Below are positions 37,266 to 46,334 of a stretch of 64,000 nt of DNA, one piece after another. This stretch comes from Lysobacter luteus (GTDB taxonomy: Bacteria; Pseudomonadota; Gammaproteobacteria; Xanthomonadales; Xanthomonadaceae). Both the position numbers and the translations under genes were made by a program. How positions within the stretch are numbered: position 1 is the stretch's first letter; the number at the start of each line of letters is the position of its first letter. The stretch spans positions 1,912,001 to 1,976,000 of the forward strand of contig NZ_OU015430.1 in assembly GCF_907164845.1 (NCBI RefSeq), in the 5' to 3' direction. The notes under the pieces were generated by a model. The model searched no databases. It was not told where the DNA came from and saw nothing but the letters and a program-made list of their open reading frames with translations.

Positions 37266-37277
37266 CGGTTCATCCAA

Positions 37278-38585
37278 CTACTGGCGGATGGCCTCGGAGA
37301 AGGACATCGGCTGCTCGGTGTGCTGGGCGCGCTCGGCGATCCAGTCGATCACCTGCTCTTCCATCACCCGGCCCTGAAGACCCTGCATCAGCTGCTGGTC
37401 CTGGCGGTAGAGCTCGATGACCTGCTGCGGCTCCTCGTAGGTCGAGGCGATCAGGTTGAGGGTCTCGGACACGCGCTTGGGATCGAGCTTGAGTTCGTTG
37501 CGGCGCGCGACCTCACCCACGAGCAGGCCGACCAGCACGCGCTTGCGCGCGGCATCCATGAACGACTCGTGGGCGTTGTCGGGCAGCTCCACCTTGCGGC
37601 CCTGGCGACGCGCCTGCTCGGCGGCCTGGCGGGCCATGTCGCGGGCCTCGTTCTCGACCAGGCGCGGCGGCATCTCGACCGAGGCGTACTCGGCGATCAG
37701 CTGCTCGCCGACCTCGCGGCGCAGGCGGGTCATCAGCGCGCCCTTGAGCTCGCGCTCGAGGTTGCTGCGGATGTCCTTGCGGAACTGTTCCGCATCGCCG
37801 CTCTTGATGCCGAAGCTCTTGATGAAACCCTCGTCCACTTCCGGCAGGACCGGCTCGGAGACCTTGGTCGCCTTGACGGTCACGTCCACCTTGCGGCCGG
37901 CGAACTGCGGTACGCGCCAACTCGCGGGGAACTCGACCTCGACCGTCTTCTCCTCGCCCGCCTTCATCCCGACCAGGGCGGCTTCGATCGCCGGGAACAT
38001 CGCGGCCGAACCGACCACGGTGGCGCCGCGCTCGGCGCCTTCCGGCGGGAGGCGCTCGCCGTCGACGGTGGAGAAGGTCTCCAGCTCAACCGCGTCGCCT
38101 TCCTGTGCGGCGCGCTCGACCGGGTTCCAGGTGCGGCGCTGCAGGCGGAGGTTCTCGATCATTGCGTCGATGTCGGCGTCCTTCACCTCGGAGGTGTGGC
38201 GCACGACGTTGAGCTTGGCGACGTCGATGTCGCCGAAGTCCGGCACGACCTCGAAGGTGGCGACGTAGGCCAGCTCTTCGCCTTCGGCGGGCTCGATCCG
38301 CGGGTTGCCGGCGATCTGCAGCGACTGCTCGCGCACCGCGTTGCCGAAGCTTTCGCGCAGCAGGCCGTCCAGCACCTCGGCGCGAACCTGCTGGCCGAAA
38401 CGCTGCTCGATGACCTTGGCGGGCACCTTGCCGGGGCGGAAGCCCTTGATCTTGGCGCCGCGTGCGATTTCGCGCAGGCGACCACCGACGGTGCTCTCCA
38501 GGCGGTCTGCCGGGAGGCTGAAGGTCATGCGGCGCTCGAGGTTACCGAGCGACTCGACCGACGCGGACTTTTCTACGGCTGGCAT
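37278..38585 (-). CDS. tig: Trigger factor (ribosome-bound chaperone and prolyl isomerase)
   Basis: A 435-residue chaperone. The N-terminal ribosome-binding domain ends in [20 protein letters not shown] (L23-binding signature GFRxGKxP). An FKBP-like domain lies in the middle (about residues 160-245, [17 protein letters not shown]), then helical arms to the C-terminus. I start at [14 protein letters not shown]; the frame runs 63 codons upstream, but there is no similarity. It is followed by clpP-clpX-lon, the standard proteostasis order. Confidence 0.96.
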   Translation of the reverse strand: MPAVEKSASVESLGNLERRMTFSLPADRLESTVGGRLREIARGAKIKGFRPGKVPAKVIEQRFGQQVRAEVLDGLLRESFGNAVREQSLQIAGNPRIEPAEGEELAYVATFEVVPDFGDIDVAKLNVVRHTSEVKDADIDAMIENLRLQRRTWNPVERAAQEGDAVELETFSTVDGERLPPEGAERGATVVGSAAMFPAIEAALVGMKAGEEKTVEVEFPASWRVPQFAGRKVDVTVKATKVSEPVLPEVDEGFIKSFGIKSGDAEQFRKDIRSNLERELKGALMTRLRREVGEQLIAEYASVEMPPRLVENEARDMARQAAEQARRQGRKVELPDNAHESFMDAARKRVLVGLLVGEVARRNELKLDPKRVSETLNLIASTYEEPQQVIELYRQDQQLMQGLQGRVMEEQVIDWIAERAQHTEQPMSFSEAIRQ

Positions 38586-38599
38586 ATCCACTCCTGCGA

Positions 38600-38617
38600 C
38601 CGCGACGGTCGTCGCGG
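38600..38617 (-). other. Hairpin in the tig leader
   Basis: CCGCGAC / GTCGCGG 7-bp stem with a 4-base loop, just before the tig ribosome site (GGAG). It could modulate tig translation; no known motif is recognised. Confidence 0.3.
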
Positions 38618-38812
38618 CAAGCTGTTTGTTGAACCGGTCGCCCGGGCGGACACTGGGCCGGCCATGGGCGGAACGACGTAGTTTGGCTGATTCCGGGCGC
38701 CGCTTCCAGTTGCCGATCGCCTGCTCCGGCTTGGGACAAGGTCGTTGCGACGGAAGACAAGCACGCGCGACCACTCATGCGGGCCACCGGTCGCGCAGGC
38801 CGTTGCCCGGGA

Positions 38813-38897
<85 letters not shown>

Positions 38898-38982
38898 GAT
38901 GCCGCCCGCCGGCAGGGCCGGTGGCGGCGATTCTACGGGCGTCCGCGAAGGGCACGCCACGGCCGCCCGCACCGCGGGCAAG

Positions 38983-39012
38983 AAAAAAGCACCTGGCGCG
39001 AACCAGGTGCTT
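38983..39012 (-). terminator. Terminator between tRNA-Lys and tRNA-Leu
   Basis: AAGCACCTGG / CCAGGTGCTT 10-bp stem, TTCGCG loop, then TTTTTTC on the minus strand. It should stop the Pro-Arg-His-Lys transcript, unless read-through reaches tRNA-Leu. Confidence 0.9.
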
Positions 39013-39018
39013 CCGTCT

Positions 39019-39094
39019 TGGTGGGCCGTCAAGGATTCGAACCTTGGACCTATTGATTAAGAGTCAACTGCTCTACCAACTGAGCTAACGGCCC
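39019..39094 (-). tRNA. tRNA-Lys (anticodon CTT)
   Basis: A 76-base tRNA with encoded CCA; anticodon loop CTCTTAA; acceptor stem GGGCCGT/ACGGCCC. It reads AAG codons, the abundant lysine codon in this GC-rich genome. Confidence 0.95.
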
Positions 39095-39156
39095 GTTAGC
39101 GCTGAAATTGTAGCAGGAAGGACCTGCCTGAAGCCAACACCCGCGTGAACCGCGAG

Positions 39157-39234
<78 letters not shown>

Positions 39235-39261
39235 ACAGAACCCAACACTTGCATCGCAGTC

Positions 39262-39338
39262 TGGCGCGCCCGGCAGGACTCGAACCTGCAACCACCGGCT
39301 TAGAAGGCCGGTGCTCTATCCGGTTGAGCTACAGGCGC
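39262..39338 (-). tRNA. tRNA-Arg (anticodon TCT)
   Basis: A 77-base tRNA with encoded CCA; anticodon loop CTTCTAA, reading AGA. The acceptor stem GCGCCTG pairs with CGGGCGC. Confidence 0.95.
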
Positions 39339-39366
39339 CTGCACACATCTTAGCCGGCGCCCCGAG

Positions 39367-39443
<77 letters not shown>

Positions 39444-39485
39444 ATCCGGGCTTCCGTTGCGCGCCAGCGCCGCGAAAGGCCGGTC

Positions 39486-39514
39486 ATTTTGGGCGGCGGG
39501 GGCGAGACTGTCAA
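39486..39514 (-). promoter_or_regulatory. Sigma-70 promoter of the tRNA-Pro/Arg/His/Lys cluster
   Basis: On the minus strand a consensus TTGACA, 17-bp spacer and CAAAAT, followed by a GC-rich discriminator typical of stringently controlled tRNA promoters. It lies divergent from the YccA-like gene. Confidence 0.85.
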
Positions 39515-39593
39515 TGATCCAGCAGGCAACCCGCGTTGTATCCTCGGGGCAGTGCCCGCACCGGGCTCGAACCAGACACACAGGGGACAACAC

Positions 39594-40346
39594 ATGATCC
39601 GCAGCGGTAACCCGGCTCTCAAGGACTCCACCTTCCTCGACCTCGGCAGCGGCGCGATCGTGCGCGGCGGCGACAACGTGATGACGCTCGCCGGCACGGT
39701 CAACAAGACCGGGATGCTGCTGCTGATGGCGGTGCTGACCGCCACCTTCACCTGGTACCAGGTGTCGACCCCCGCCGGCATCGTCGGCGCCGGCCCCTAC
39801 CTGTGGGGCGGCATGATCGGCGGCCTGGTGCTCGCGCTGGTGACGGTCTTCAAGAAGGAATGGTCGCCGGTGACCGCCCCGCTGTACGCGCTGGTCGAGG
39901 GCTTCTTCCTCGGTGCCATCTCGGCGATGTTCAACCACATGTACGAAGGCATCGTCATGCAGGCGGTGCTGCTGACCTTCGGCACGCTGTTCGCGCTGCT
40001 GTTCGTTTACCGCACGGGCCTGATCAAGGCGACCGAGAACTTCAAGCTGGGCGTCGCCGCCGCCACCGGCGGCATCTTCCTGGTCTACATGGCCAGCATC
40101 GTGCTGGGCCTTTTCGGCATCCAGATCCCCATGATCCACGAGTCGGGGATGGTCGGTATCGGATTCAGCCTGTTCGTGGTGGTGATCGCCGCGCTCAACC
40201 TGGTGCTGGACTTCGACTTCATCGAGACCGGCGCCGAACAGGGCGCGCCGAAGTACATGGAGTGGTACGGCGCGTTCGGGCTGATGGTCACGCTGGTGTG
40301 GCTGTACATCGAGTTCCTGCGGCTGCTGGCCAAGCTGCGCGACTGA
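39594..40346 (+). CDS. Bax inhibitor-1/YccA-like membrane protein
   Basis: A 250-residue integral membrane protein of the BI-1/YccA (UPF0005) superfamily with seven hydrophobic stretches, the C-terminal half containing NLVLDFDFIETGAEQGAPKY. The family has an aspartate-rich Ca2+/proton-sensing centre; the FDFIETG motif fits. YccA of E. coli binds FtsH, but this branch is distinct. There is a short leader with no signal peptide. It ends in a strong bidirectional terminator. Confidence 0.9.
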   Translation: MIRSGNPALKDSTFLDLGSGAIVRGGDNVMTLAGTVNKTGMLLLMAVLTATFTWYQVSTPAGIVGAGPYLWGGMIGGLVLALVTVFKKEWSPVTAPLYALVEGFFLGAISAMFNHMYEGIVMQAVLLTFGTLFALLFVYRTGLIKATENFKLGVAAATGGIFLVYMASIVLGLFGIQIPMIHESGMVGIGFSLFVVVIAALNLVLDFDFIETGAEQGAPKYMEWYGAFGLMVTLVWLYIEFLRLLAKLRD

Positions 40347-40369
40347 CCGCACGCACCACCTGGATGTAA

Positions 40370-40402
40370 TGAAAAGGGCGCCTCCCGGGCGCCCTTTTCA
40401 TG
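40370..40402. terminator. Bidirectional terminator between the YccA-like and antiporter genes
   Basis: A 14-bp stem ATGAAAAGGGCGCC / GGCGCCCTTTTCAT with a 5-base loop; A- and T-runs on both sides, separating convergent genes. Confidence 0.95.
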
Positions 40403-40415
40403 TTCCGACCTGCCG

Positions 40416-41747
40416 TCAACGGGACACGTGGCGGGGCCTGCCCGGCCACAGCATGAAACCAATCGCCACGAGCGCCAGCAGCCAGCAGTACCAGACCTTG
40501 CCGGCGATCATCAGGGGCGACAGCCCGGCCAGCGAACCGGCCAGCAGGATCTGGGCGCCGTAGGGCAGCACGCCCTGGACGACGCACGAGTAGATGTCGA
40601 GCACGCTCGCGGCGCGACGCGGCGCGATGCCGTGCCGGGTGGCGATGTCGCGCGCGAGGCTGCCGCTGACGAGGATGGCCACCGTGTTGTTGGCCGTCAG
40701 CGCATCGCTGCCGGCGGCAAGCGCGGCGATGCTCAGTTCGCCGGACCGGCGACCGGTGTGGCCGCGGGCGAAACGCGCGATCACGCCGGCCAGCCACTCC
40801 AGCCCGCCCCCGGCCTTGATCAGCGCCGCCAGGCCGCCGATCAACAGGGACAGCAGCGTGATCTCGACCATGCTCTCGAAGCCGTCGTAGATGTCGTTGG
40901 CGTAGCTGACCAGGTCGTAGCCGCCGGCCATCAGGTAGCCGAACACACCGGTCAGTACCAGCCCGATCGCCAGCACGAGGACCACGTCCAACCCGAGCAG
41001 GGCGAGCGCCAGCACCGCCAGGTAGGGCAGCACCAGCCACGGCGACGCGGCGCCTGGCGCCTCCACCGGCGCCGCATCCCCGAACCAGGCCAGCAGCGCG
41101 ACGGTGGCGATCGCCGCGGGCAGCGCGATCCTGAAATTCTCGCGGAACTTGTCCGACATCCGCGCGCCCTGGCTACGGGTGGCGGCGATGGTCGTGTCCG
41201 AGATGATCGACAGGTTGTCGCCAAACATCGCGCCGCCGACCACCGCCCCCAGCACCAGTGCGCGGTCCAGGCCGGCGGCGTCGGCCAGCCCGGTGGCGAT
41301 CGGGACGACCGCCGCGATGGTGCCCATTGATGTGCCGATCGACAGCGACACGAAGCCGGCCACCAGGAACAGCCCCGGCAGAATCAGCGCCGGCGGCATC
41401 GCGCCGAGCCCGAGCGCCACCACTGCATCGACCGCGCCGATGGCCCGTGACACGTTTGCGAAGGCGCCGGCCAGCAGGAACACCAGCACCATCAACATCA
41501 CGTTGGGATGGCCCATTCCTTCCAGCAAGGTGTCGACCGGCCGGATCCCGCGGCGCCGGACCAGCCATGCCCCGAGCGCGAGCGCGGGCAGGATCGCCAC
41601 CGGCGCGCGCAACTGGTAGAACCCCATCGCCTCGCCCTGCGCAGTGAAATACAGCCCGGCGCCGAAGAACAGCGCAAGGAACACCAGCAAGGGGGTCAAC
41701 GCGAGCGCGCTCGGTGGCGCCGGCGGCGGCGAAGCGGCGTGATCCAT
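40416..41747 (-). CDS. Na+/H+ antiporter, NhaC family
   Basis: A 443-residue polytopic membrane protein with about 11-12 hydrophobic helices. The NhaC-like signature is seen in SIGTSMGTIAAVVPIATGLA and GAMFGDNLSIISDTTIAATR, including the Asp/Asn-rich re-entrant loop of the ion site. Length is typical of the NhaC antiporters (about 440-500). It imports protons in exchange for sodium. It stands alone on its strand, 132 bp downstream of the hairpin that ends icd. Confidence 0.88.
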   Translation of the reverse strand: MDHAASPPPAPPSALALTPLLVFLALFFGAGLYFTAQGEAMGFYQLRAPVAILPALALGAWLVRRRGIRPVDTLLEGMGHPNVMLMVLVFLLAGAFANVSRAIGAVDAVVALGLGAMPPALILPGLFLVAGFVSLSIGTSMGTIAAVVPIATGLADAAGLDRALVLGAVVGGAMFGDNLSIISDTTIAATRSQGARMSDKFRENFRIALPAAIATVALLAWFGDAAPVEAPGAASPWLVLPYLAVLALALLGLDVVLVLAIGLVLTGVFGYLMAGGYDLVSYANDIYDGFESMVEITLLSLLIGGLAALIKAGGGLEWLAGVIARFARGHTGRRSGELSIAALAAGSDALTANNTVAILVSGSLARDIATRHGIAPRRAASVLDIYSCVVQGVLPYGAQILLAGSLAGLSPLMIAGKVWYCWLLALVAIGFMLWPGRPRHVSR

Positions 41748-41879
41748 CGCTCTATCCGGATGCAGGGAAACGAGCGCGAGTGTGGCGGCTGCCCCGACGG
41801 CTGTCGAGCGCGATGGATGGAACGCTGTCGCGACATTCGCGGCAATGCCTCGCCCCGCCCCGACGCGCTGCCCCCAAAG

Positions 41880-41909
41880 CAGACGGGGCGCCCGAAGGCG
41901 CCCCGTCTG
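41880..41909 (-). terminator. Hairpin terminator after icd
   Basis: A 13-bp perfect stem CAGACGGGGCGCC / GGCGCCCCGTCTG with a 4-base loop, 18 bases after the icd stop; a short CTTT follows on the minus strand. Confidence 0.8.
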
Positions 41910-41927
41910 GTACCGACCTGGCGGAGG

Positions 41928-42935
41928 TCAGACCCGGCTGGCGATCGCGCGGGCGAACGACATCGTGTCGCTTGAACCGCCGAGGTCGCCGGTCAGGCTG
42001 TCCTTGGCCTCCAGCGTGGCCACGATGGCCTGGCGCAGGCGGGTGGCCTTGTCGGCCATGCCGAGGTGGTCGAGCATCTGCGCGGCGCCCAGCAGCAGCG
42101 CGCACGGATTGGCCTTGCCCTGCCCTGCGATGTCCGGCGCGGTGCCGTGGACGGCCTCGAAGATCGCCGCGTCGGTGCCGATGTTGGCGCCCGGGGTGAG
42201 GCCGAGGCCACCGATCAGGCCGGCGCACAGGTCGGAAATGATGTCGCCGAACAGGTTGGTGGTGACGATCACGTCGAACTGCTCGGGCCGCATGACCAGC
42301 TGCATGCAGCAGTTGTCGACGATCATTTCCTCGCAGTTGATCTCGGGGTACTCGGCCGCCACTTCACGGGCGGTTTTCAGGAACAGCCCCGAAGTCGACT
42401 TGAGGATGTTGGCCTTGTGGACGACGGTGACCTTCTTGCGGCCGGTCTTCCTGGCCAGCTCGAACGCGTAGCGGACGATCCGCTCCGAGCCGCGGCGGGT
42501 GGTGCGGGTGATCGAGGTGGCGGTTTCGCCGTCCTCGGACACCGCCTGCCCTTCGGCGCTGTAGGCACCCTCGGTGTTCTCGCGCACGGTGATCAGGTCG
42601 ACCCCGGACGGGAAGCGCGACTTGGTGTTCGGGAACGACGTCGCCGGGCGCACGTTGGCGTACAGGTCAAAGCGCTTGCGCAGCTCGACGTTGATCGACG
42701 AGAAGCCGCCGCCGACCGGCGTGGTCAGCGGGCTCTTGAGCGCCACGCGGTTCTTTCGGATCGAGTCCATGGTGGCCGCCGGCAACAGCTCGCCGGACTT
42801 CTCCAGCGCGACCAGGCCGGCGTCGGCGAACTCGTACTGCAGGCCGAGCTGCATCGCGTCGAGCACGTGCAGGGTGGCGTCCATGATTTCCGGGCCGATA
42901 CCGTCGCCGCGGATGACCGTGATGGTCTGCGTCAT
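41928..42935 (-). CDS. icd: NAD-dependent isocitrate dehydrogenase (type I, IMDH-like)
   Basis: A 335-residue beta-decarboxylating dehydrogenase. ITVIRGDGIGPEIMDATL opens the protein. The SSINVELRKRFDLYANVRP block has the Ser/Asn/Arg substrate residues typical of isocitrate rather than isopropylmalate (leuB) enzymes. HGTAPDIAGQGKANP is the cofactor loop; its residues resemble the NAD-dependent branch (compare human IDH3A). Xanthomonads use such a short NAD-IDH in the citric acid cycle in place of the E. coli-type NADP enzyme. Start is the ATG after a divergent 90 bp gap. Confidence 0.9.
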   Translation of the reverse strand: MTQTITVIRGDGIGPEIMDATLHVLDAMQLGLQYEFADAGLVALEKSGELLPAATMDSIRKNRVALKSPLTTPVGGGFSSINVELRKRFDLYANVRPATSFPNTKSRFPSGVDLITVRENTEGAYSAEGQAVSEDGETATSITRTTRRGSERIVRYAFELARKTGRKKVTVVHKANILKSTSGLFLKTAREVAAEYPEINCEEMIVDNCCMQLVMRPEQFDVIVTTNLFGDIISDLCAGLIGGLGLTPGANIGTDAAIFEAVHGTAPDIAGQGKANPCALLLGAAQMLDHLGMADKATRLRQAIVATLEAKDSLTGDLGGSSDTMSFARAIASRV

Positions 42936-43040
42936 TTGGGGGATTTTCCGTCTGGGGGGCGCCGCGACGGGCCGTACGGCGCCGTGTGTGAACCGCGGAA
43001 TTATGCCAAAAGCGGGACGCTCCCGCAGTCTGCCGCCTGC

Positions 43041-43445
43041 TCAGCCGTGTTCATGGGCCCCAGGCGCACCTGCTTCGCCCTGCTCGAGGCGATCGAGGAA
43101 GTCGACTGCGCGGCGCATGTGCGGGATCACGATCGATCCGCCCACCACCAGCCCGACCGAGAACGCTTCGAACATCTCGTCCCGCTTCACTCCCGCCTCG
43201 CGGCACTGGGCAACGTGGTAGCTGATGCAGTCGTCGCAGCGCAGCACCAGCGACGCCACCAGGCCGAGCAGCTCCTTGGTCTTCAGGTCGAGCGCGCCGG
43301 GCTGGTAGGTCTGGGTATCGAGCGCGAAGAACCGCCGCACCACCTGGTTGGGCTCGGCCAGGATGCGCTCGTTCATGCGCTTGCGGAACGCGGTGAACTC
43401 GGCGACGCGATCGGCCTCGGCCGGGTCCGCCGGGCCGGTGCTCAC
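43041..43445 (-). CDS. Carboxymuconolactone decarboxylase / AhpD-like protein
   Basis: A 134-residue all-helical CMD-family protein. The CDDCISYHVAQCREAG block holds the CxxC pair and downstream His of AhpD-like alkylhydroperoxidases, though it lacks full AhpD length. The likely role is thiol-dependent peroxide or disulfide chemistry; the exact substrate is unknown. I chose a GTG start that overlaps the glutaredoxin stop (GTGA), so the pair is probably translated together, which supports a redox role. Confidence 0.82.
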   Translation of the reverse strand: MSTGPADPAEADRVAEFTAFRKRMNERILAEPNQVVRRFFALDTQTYQPGALDLKTKELLGLVASLVLRCDDCISYHVAQCREAGVKRDEMFEAFSVGLVVGGSIVIPHMRRAVDFLDRLEQGEAGAPGAHEHG

Positions 43446-43720
43446 GCTTCGCCCTCGAACAGCGGCTCCAGCTTGCCTTCGCGGTGCAGCGCGATCATGT
43501 CGTCGTAACCACCGACGTGGGTGTCGCCGACGAAGATCTGCGGCACGCTGGTCCGGCGGGTCAGCGCCATCATCTTCTCGCGCTCGGCCGGGTCCAGGTC
43601 GACCCGCACCTCGGTCCACTCCCGCCCCTTGCTCTTGAGGAAGTTCTTGGCCGCCACGCAGTAGGGGCAGACCGCAGTGGTGTACATGGTGACCTGGGGG
43701 GAGGGCGAAGGCGTGCTCAA
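43442..43720 (-). CDS. grxC: Glutaredoxin (GrxC type)
   Basis: A 92-residue thiol-disulfide oxidoreductase that uses glutathione. CPYC active site, GDTHVGGYDDMIALHREGKL glutathione-binding end and TSVPQIFVG cis-Pro loop are all present. The start is TTG (43720), preceded by AGGAG with good spacing; there is no suitable ATG except one inside the fold (MYTTAVCPYC), which would remove residues used by the first strand. Divergent from bepA, upstream of the AhpD-like gene with overlap. Confidence 0.9.
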   Translation of the reverse strand: MSTPSPSPQVTMYTTAVCPYCVAAKNFLKSKGREWTEVRVDLDPAEREKMMALTRRTSVPQIFVGDTHVGGYDDMIALHREGKLEPLFEGEA

Positions 43721-43896
43721 GGGACTCTCCTGTGAACTCGTGGGAAGGGCTGTGGTCGAATGCTCGCACTGAAGTGGGGTCGACCGCCCGGTTTTTCCAC
43801 GGTCGTCGGCCGCCCTCGCGATTAACTGCATGTTCACGCCTGCGGCCCGGCCGCCCTGCATCCTGCGGGAACCCGGCGCCCGCCCTGGAGATTCCG

Positions 43897-45477
43897 TTGC
43901 GTCGCATCCTCCCGCTCACCGCCGCCGTCACCTTCGCCCTGGCCAGCCTGGGCGCACCGGCCCAGGAGTCCTCGCTGCCCGACATCGGCTCGTCGGCGGG
44001 GCAACTGCTCACGCCCCACCAGCAGGAGCAGTACGGCGCGATGATGCTGGCGCAGCTGCGCCACTACGACTACCTGCTCGAAGACCCGCTGGTGGACGGC
44101 TGGCTCGACAGCCTCGGTGCCCGCCTGGCCGCCAACAGCGACCTGCCGCGACAGCCCTTCACCTTTTTCATGATGGGCGACCGCCAGATCAACGCCTTTG
44201 CCACCCTCGGCGGCTACATCGGCGTCAACGCGGGCCTGGTGCTGGCGGCCGAACGCGAGGACGAGGTCGCGGCGGTGATGTCGCACGAGATCGCCCACGT
44301 CACCCAGGAGCACGTGCTGCGGGGGGTCGAGCGCGCCCAGCGCGACCAGGTCCCGATCCTGTTGGCGATGCTGGGCGCCGTGGTGCTGGCGCAGTCCGCC
44401 GGCGGCAACTCCAGCGACGACGCCGCGCAGGCCGCGATCGTCTCGGCGATGGGCCTGGCCCAGCAGCGGCAGATCAACTACACCCGCTCCAACGAGCACG
44501 AAGCCGATCGGCTCGGCATCCAGACGCTCGCACGCAGCCATTACGACACCGATGCGATGGCGGACTTCTTCGGCACCATGCTGACGCGTTCGCGCGCCAA
44601 CGCCGCCGGCGCCTACGACACCCCCGACTACCTGATGACCCACCCGGTCACCACCACGCGCATCAGCGAGGCCAAGTCCCGCGCCGAGCAGCTGGCGAGG
44701 TCGCCGGGCGGGTTCAGCGTCGGCCCGCGTACGAGCGACAACCCGCTGCTGCCCGGCGGCCTGGTGATCGGTGGCGATGCGCTGCAGTCGGGCGGCACCG
44801 GCCAGTTCGAGCTGGCCCGCGAGCGCCTGCGCGTCTTGAGCGCGGACACCCCACCAGCCGCGGTGCGCGAATACCAGCAGATGGCCGCCACCGGTCCGCT
44901 GACCGAAGCGCAGCAGTACGGCCTGGCCATCGCGCAGCTGCGCGCCAACGAGCCCGGGGCAGCGGTCGCCGGGCTGACACCGTTGCTCGCGCGCCGGCCG
45001 GGCGATCTGTGGGTCGCGCTTGGCCTGGCAGAGGCCGAGTCACGCAGTGGCGACCGCAAAGCGGCCGACGCCCGCTTTGCCGAACTGTTGCAGCGTGCGC
45101 CGGGCAACCGCGCCATCGTGCTGACGTACGCGCGGGTGCTGTCGGAGCGCAATACGGTCGACGCCGGCAAACGCGCCCAGGCGGTGTTGCGCCCGCTGAT
45201 GGCGCGCTCGGCCGATGACCCCGAGTTCCAGCGGACATTTGCCCGTGCCAGCGAGATCGCCGGCGAACCGATCCGCGCCGGCGAGGCCTACGCCGAGGCG
45301 ACGCTGCTCAGTGGTCGCGCCGAGCAGGCACTGGTCCAGCTCAACACCCTGAAGAAACGCCCGGAGGTGGACTATTACGCCCGCCAGCGGATCGAGGCGC
45401 GGATCGCCCAGATCACCCCGATGGTGCTCGAGCTGCACCGCCAGGGCATCCACGACAAGGTGCTGGACCGCCGCTGA
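43897..45477 (+). CDS. bepA: Periplasmic M48 metalloprotease/chaperone, BepA-like
   Basis: A 526-residue protein (BepA of E. coli, 487). A signal peptide (residues 1-23, ends GAPA-QES) is followed by the M48 protease: VMSHEIAHVTQEHVLRG gives HExxH. The third ligand is in SNEHEADRLGIQTL. A C-terminal TPR region (about 330-510) has repeated helices. BepA degrades misfolded LptD/BamA and helps outer-membrane biogenesis. The TTG start follows GGAG by 6 bases; an upstream ATG frame lacks a signal peptide. Divergent from grxC. Confidence 0.92.
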   Translation: MRRILPLTAAVTFALASLGAPAQESSLPDIGSSAGQLLTPHQQEQYGAMMLAQLRHYDYLLEDPLVDGWLDSLGARLAANSDLPRQPFTFFMMGDRQINAFATLGGYIGVNAGLVLAAEREDEVAAVMSHEIAHVTQEHVLRGVERAQRDQVPILLAMLGAVVLAQSAGGNSSDDAAQAAIVSAMGLAQQRQINYTRSNEHEADRLGIQTLARSHYDTDAMADFFGTMLTRSRANAAGAYDTPDYLMTHPVTTTRISEAKSRAEQLARSPGGFSVGPRTSDNPLLPGGLVIGGDALQSGGTGQFELARERLRVLSADTPPAAVREYQQMAATGPLTEAQQYGLAIAQLRANEPGAAVAGLTPLLARRPGDLWVALGLAEAESRSGDRKAADARFAELLQRAPGNRAIVLTYARVLSERNTVDAGKRAQAVLRPLMARSADDPEFQRTFARASEIAGEPIRAGEAYAEATLLSGRAEQALVQLNTLKKRPEVDYYARQRIEARIAQITPMVLELHRQGIHDKVLDRR

Positions 45478-45511
45478 GTCGGGCTGCGCGCATGTGACGG
45501 TTGCGCGGCGC

Positions 45512-45529
45512 CTGTCACCGCCGTGTCAT
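45512..45529 (+). promoter_or_regulatory. Pho box upstream of phoB
   Basis: Direct repeat CTGTCAC-CGCC-GTGTCAT: two 7-base repeats with a 4-base spacer, the exact layout of the E. coli Pho box (CTGTCAT-N4-CTGTCAT). It is followed by AAAACGGTAGTGT, where a -10-like TAGTGT lies 7 bases after the repeat. It predicts PhoB autoregulation of phoBR. Confidence 0.8.
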
Positions 45530-45609
45530 AAAACGGTAGTGTACTGGGGCGGCCTCGGACCCCGGCCGCGCTCCGCTCCGAGATGGCTCCGTACCACTCC
45601 CGGTGACCC

Positions 45610-46311
45610 GTGCACAAACGCATCCTGATTGTCGAAGACGAACCCGCGATCCGCGACATGGTGGCGTTCGCCCTGCGCAAGGGCGAATACGAGCCGGTCC
45701 ACGCCGGCGATTCCCGCGAGGCCCAGGCGGCGATCGCCGACCGCGTGCCGGACCTGATCCTGCTGGACTGGATGCTGCCCGGCACCAGTGGCCTGGAACT
45801 GGCCCGGCGCTGGCGCAAGGAACCGCTCACCCGCGAGGTGCCGATCATCATGCTGACCGCGCGCGGGGAGGAGAACGACCGTGTCGGTGGGCTCGAGGCG
45901 GGCGTTGACGACTACGTCGTCAAGCCGTTCTCCGCGCGCGAGCTGCTGGCGCGCATCCGCGCCGTGCTGCGGCGCTCGCGCGAGGACGACGAGGACGGCA
46001 GCATCGCGTCGGGCGCACTGCGCATCGACGGCGCCGCACACCGGGTGTTCGCCCGCGGCGCCAGCGGCGACGAGCCGGTGCAGATCGGACCGACCGAGTA
46101 CCGCCTGCTGCACTTCTTCATGACCCACCCCGAGCGCGTCTACTCACGCGCGCAACTGCTGGACCATGTGTGGGGCGGCAGCGTGTACGTCGAGGAACGC
46201 ACGGTCGACGTACACATCCGGCGCCTGCGCAAGACACTGGAGCCGCACCTGCTGGACGGCATGATCCAGACCGTGCGCGGCGCCGGCTACCGGTTCTCGG
46301 CCTCGGCCTGA
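45610..46311 (+). CDS. phoB: Phosphate regulon response regulator PhoB
   Basis: A 233-residue OmpR/PhoB-class regulator that binds Pho boxes when phosphate is low. The receiver domain has E9/D10/E11, phospho-acceptor D53 (LILLDWMLPG) and KPFS. The C-terminal winged helix contains VYSRAQLLDHVWGGSVYVEE and RTVDVHIRRLRKTLEP. GTG start, following a Pho box 80 bases upstream. Identity as PhoB rests on that box, on the cognate phoR directly downstream and on the following ppk-ppx. Confidence 0.95.
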   Translation: MHKRILIVEDEPAIRDMVAFALRKGEYEPVHAGDSREAQAAIADRVPDLILLDWMLPGTSGLELARRWRKEPLTREVPIIMLTARGEENDRVGGLEAGVDDYVVKPFSARELLARIRAVLRRSREDDEDGSIASGALRIDGAAHRVFARGASGDEPVQIGPTEYRLLHFFMTHPERVYSRAQLLDHVWGGSVYVEERTVDVHIRRLRKTLEPHLLDGMIQTVRGAGYRFSASA

Positions 46312-46334
46312 CCTCGATCCCCGATACTGCCGCC

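Noticed and set aside
41750-41927. A further gene in the gap between the antiporter and icd
   Set aside because: Only a GC hairpin and the antiporter leader are there; open frames lack similarity or a ribosome site.
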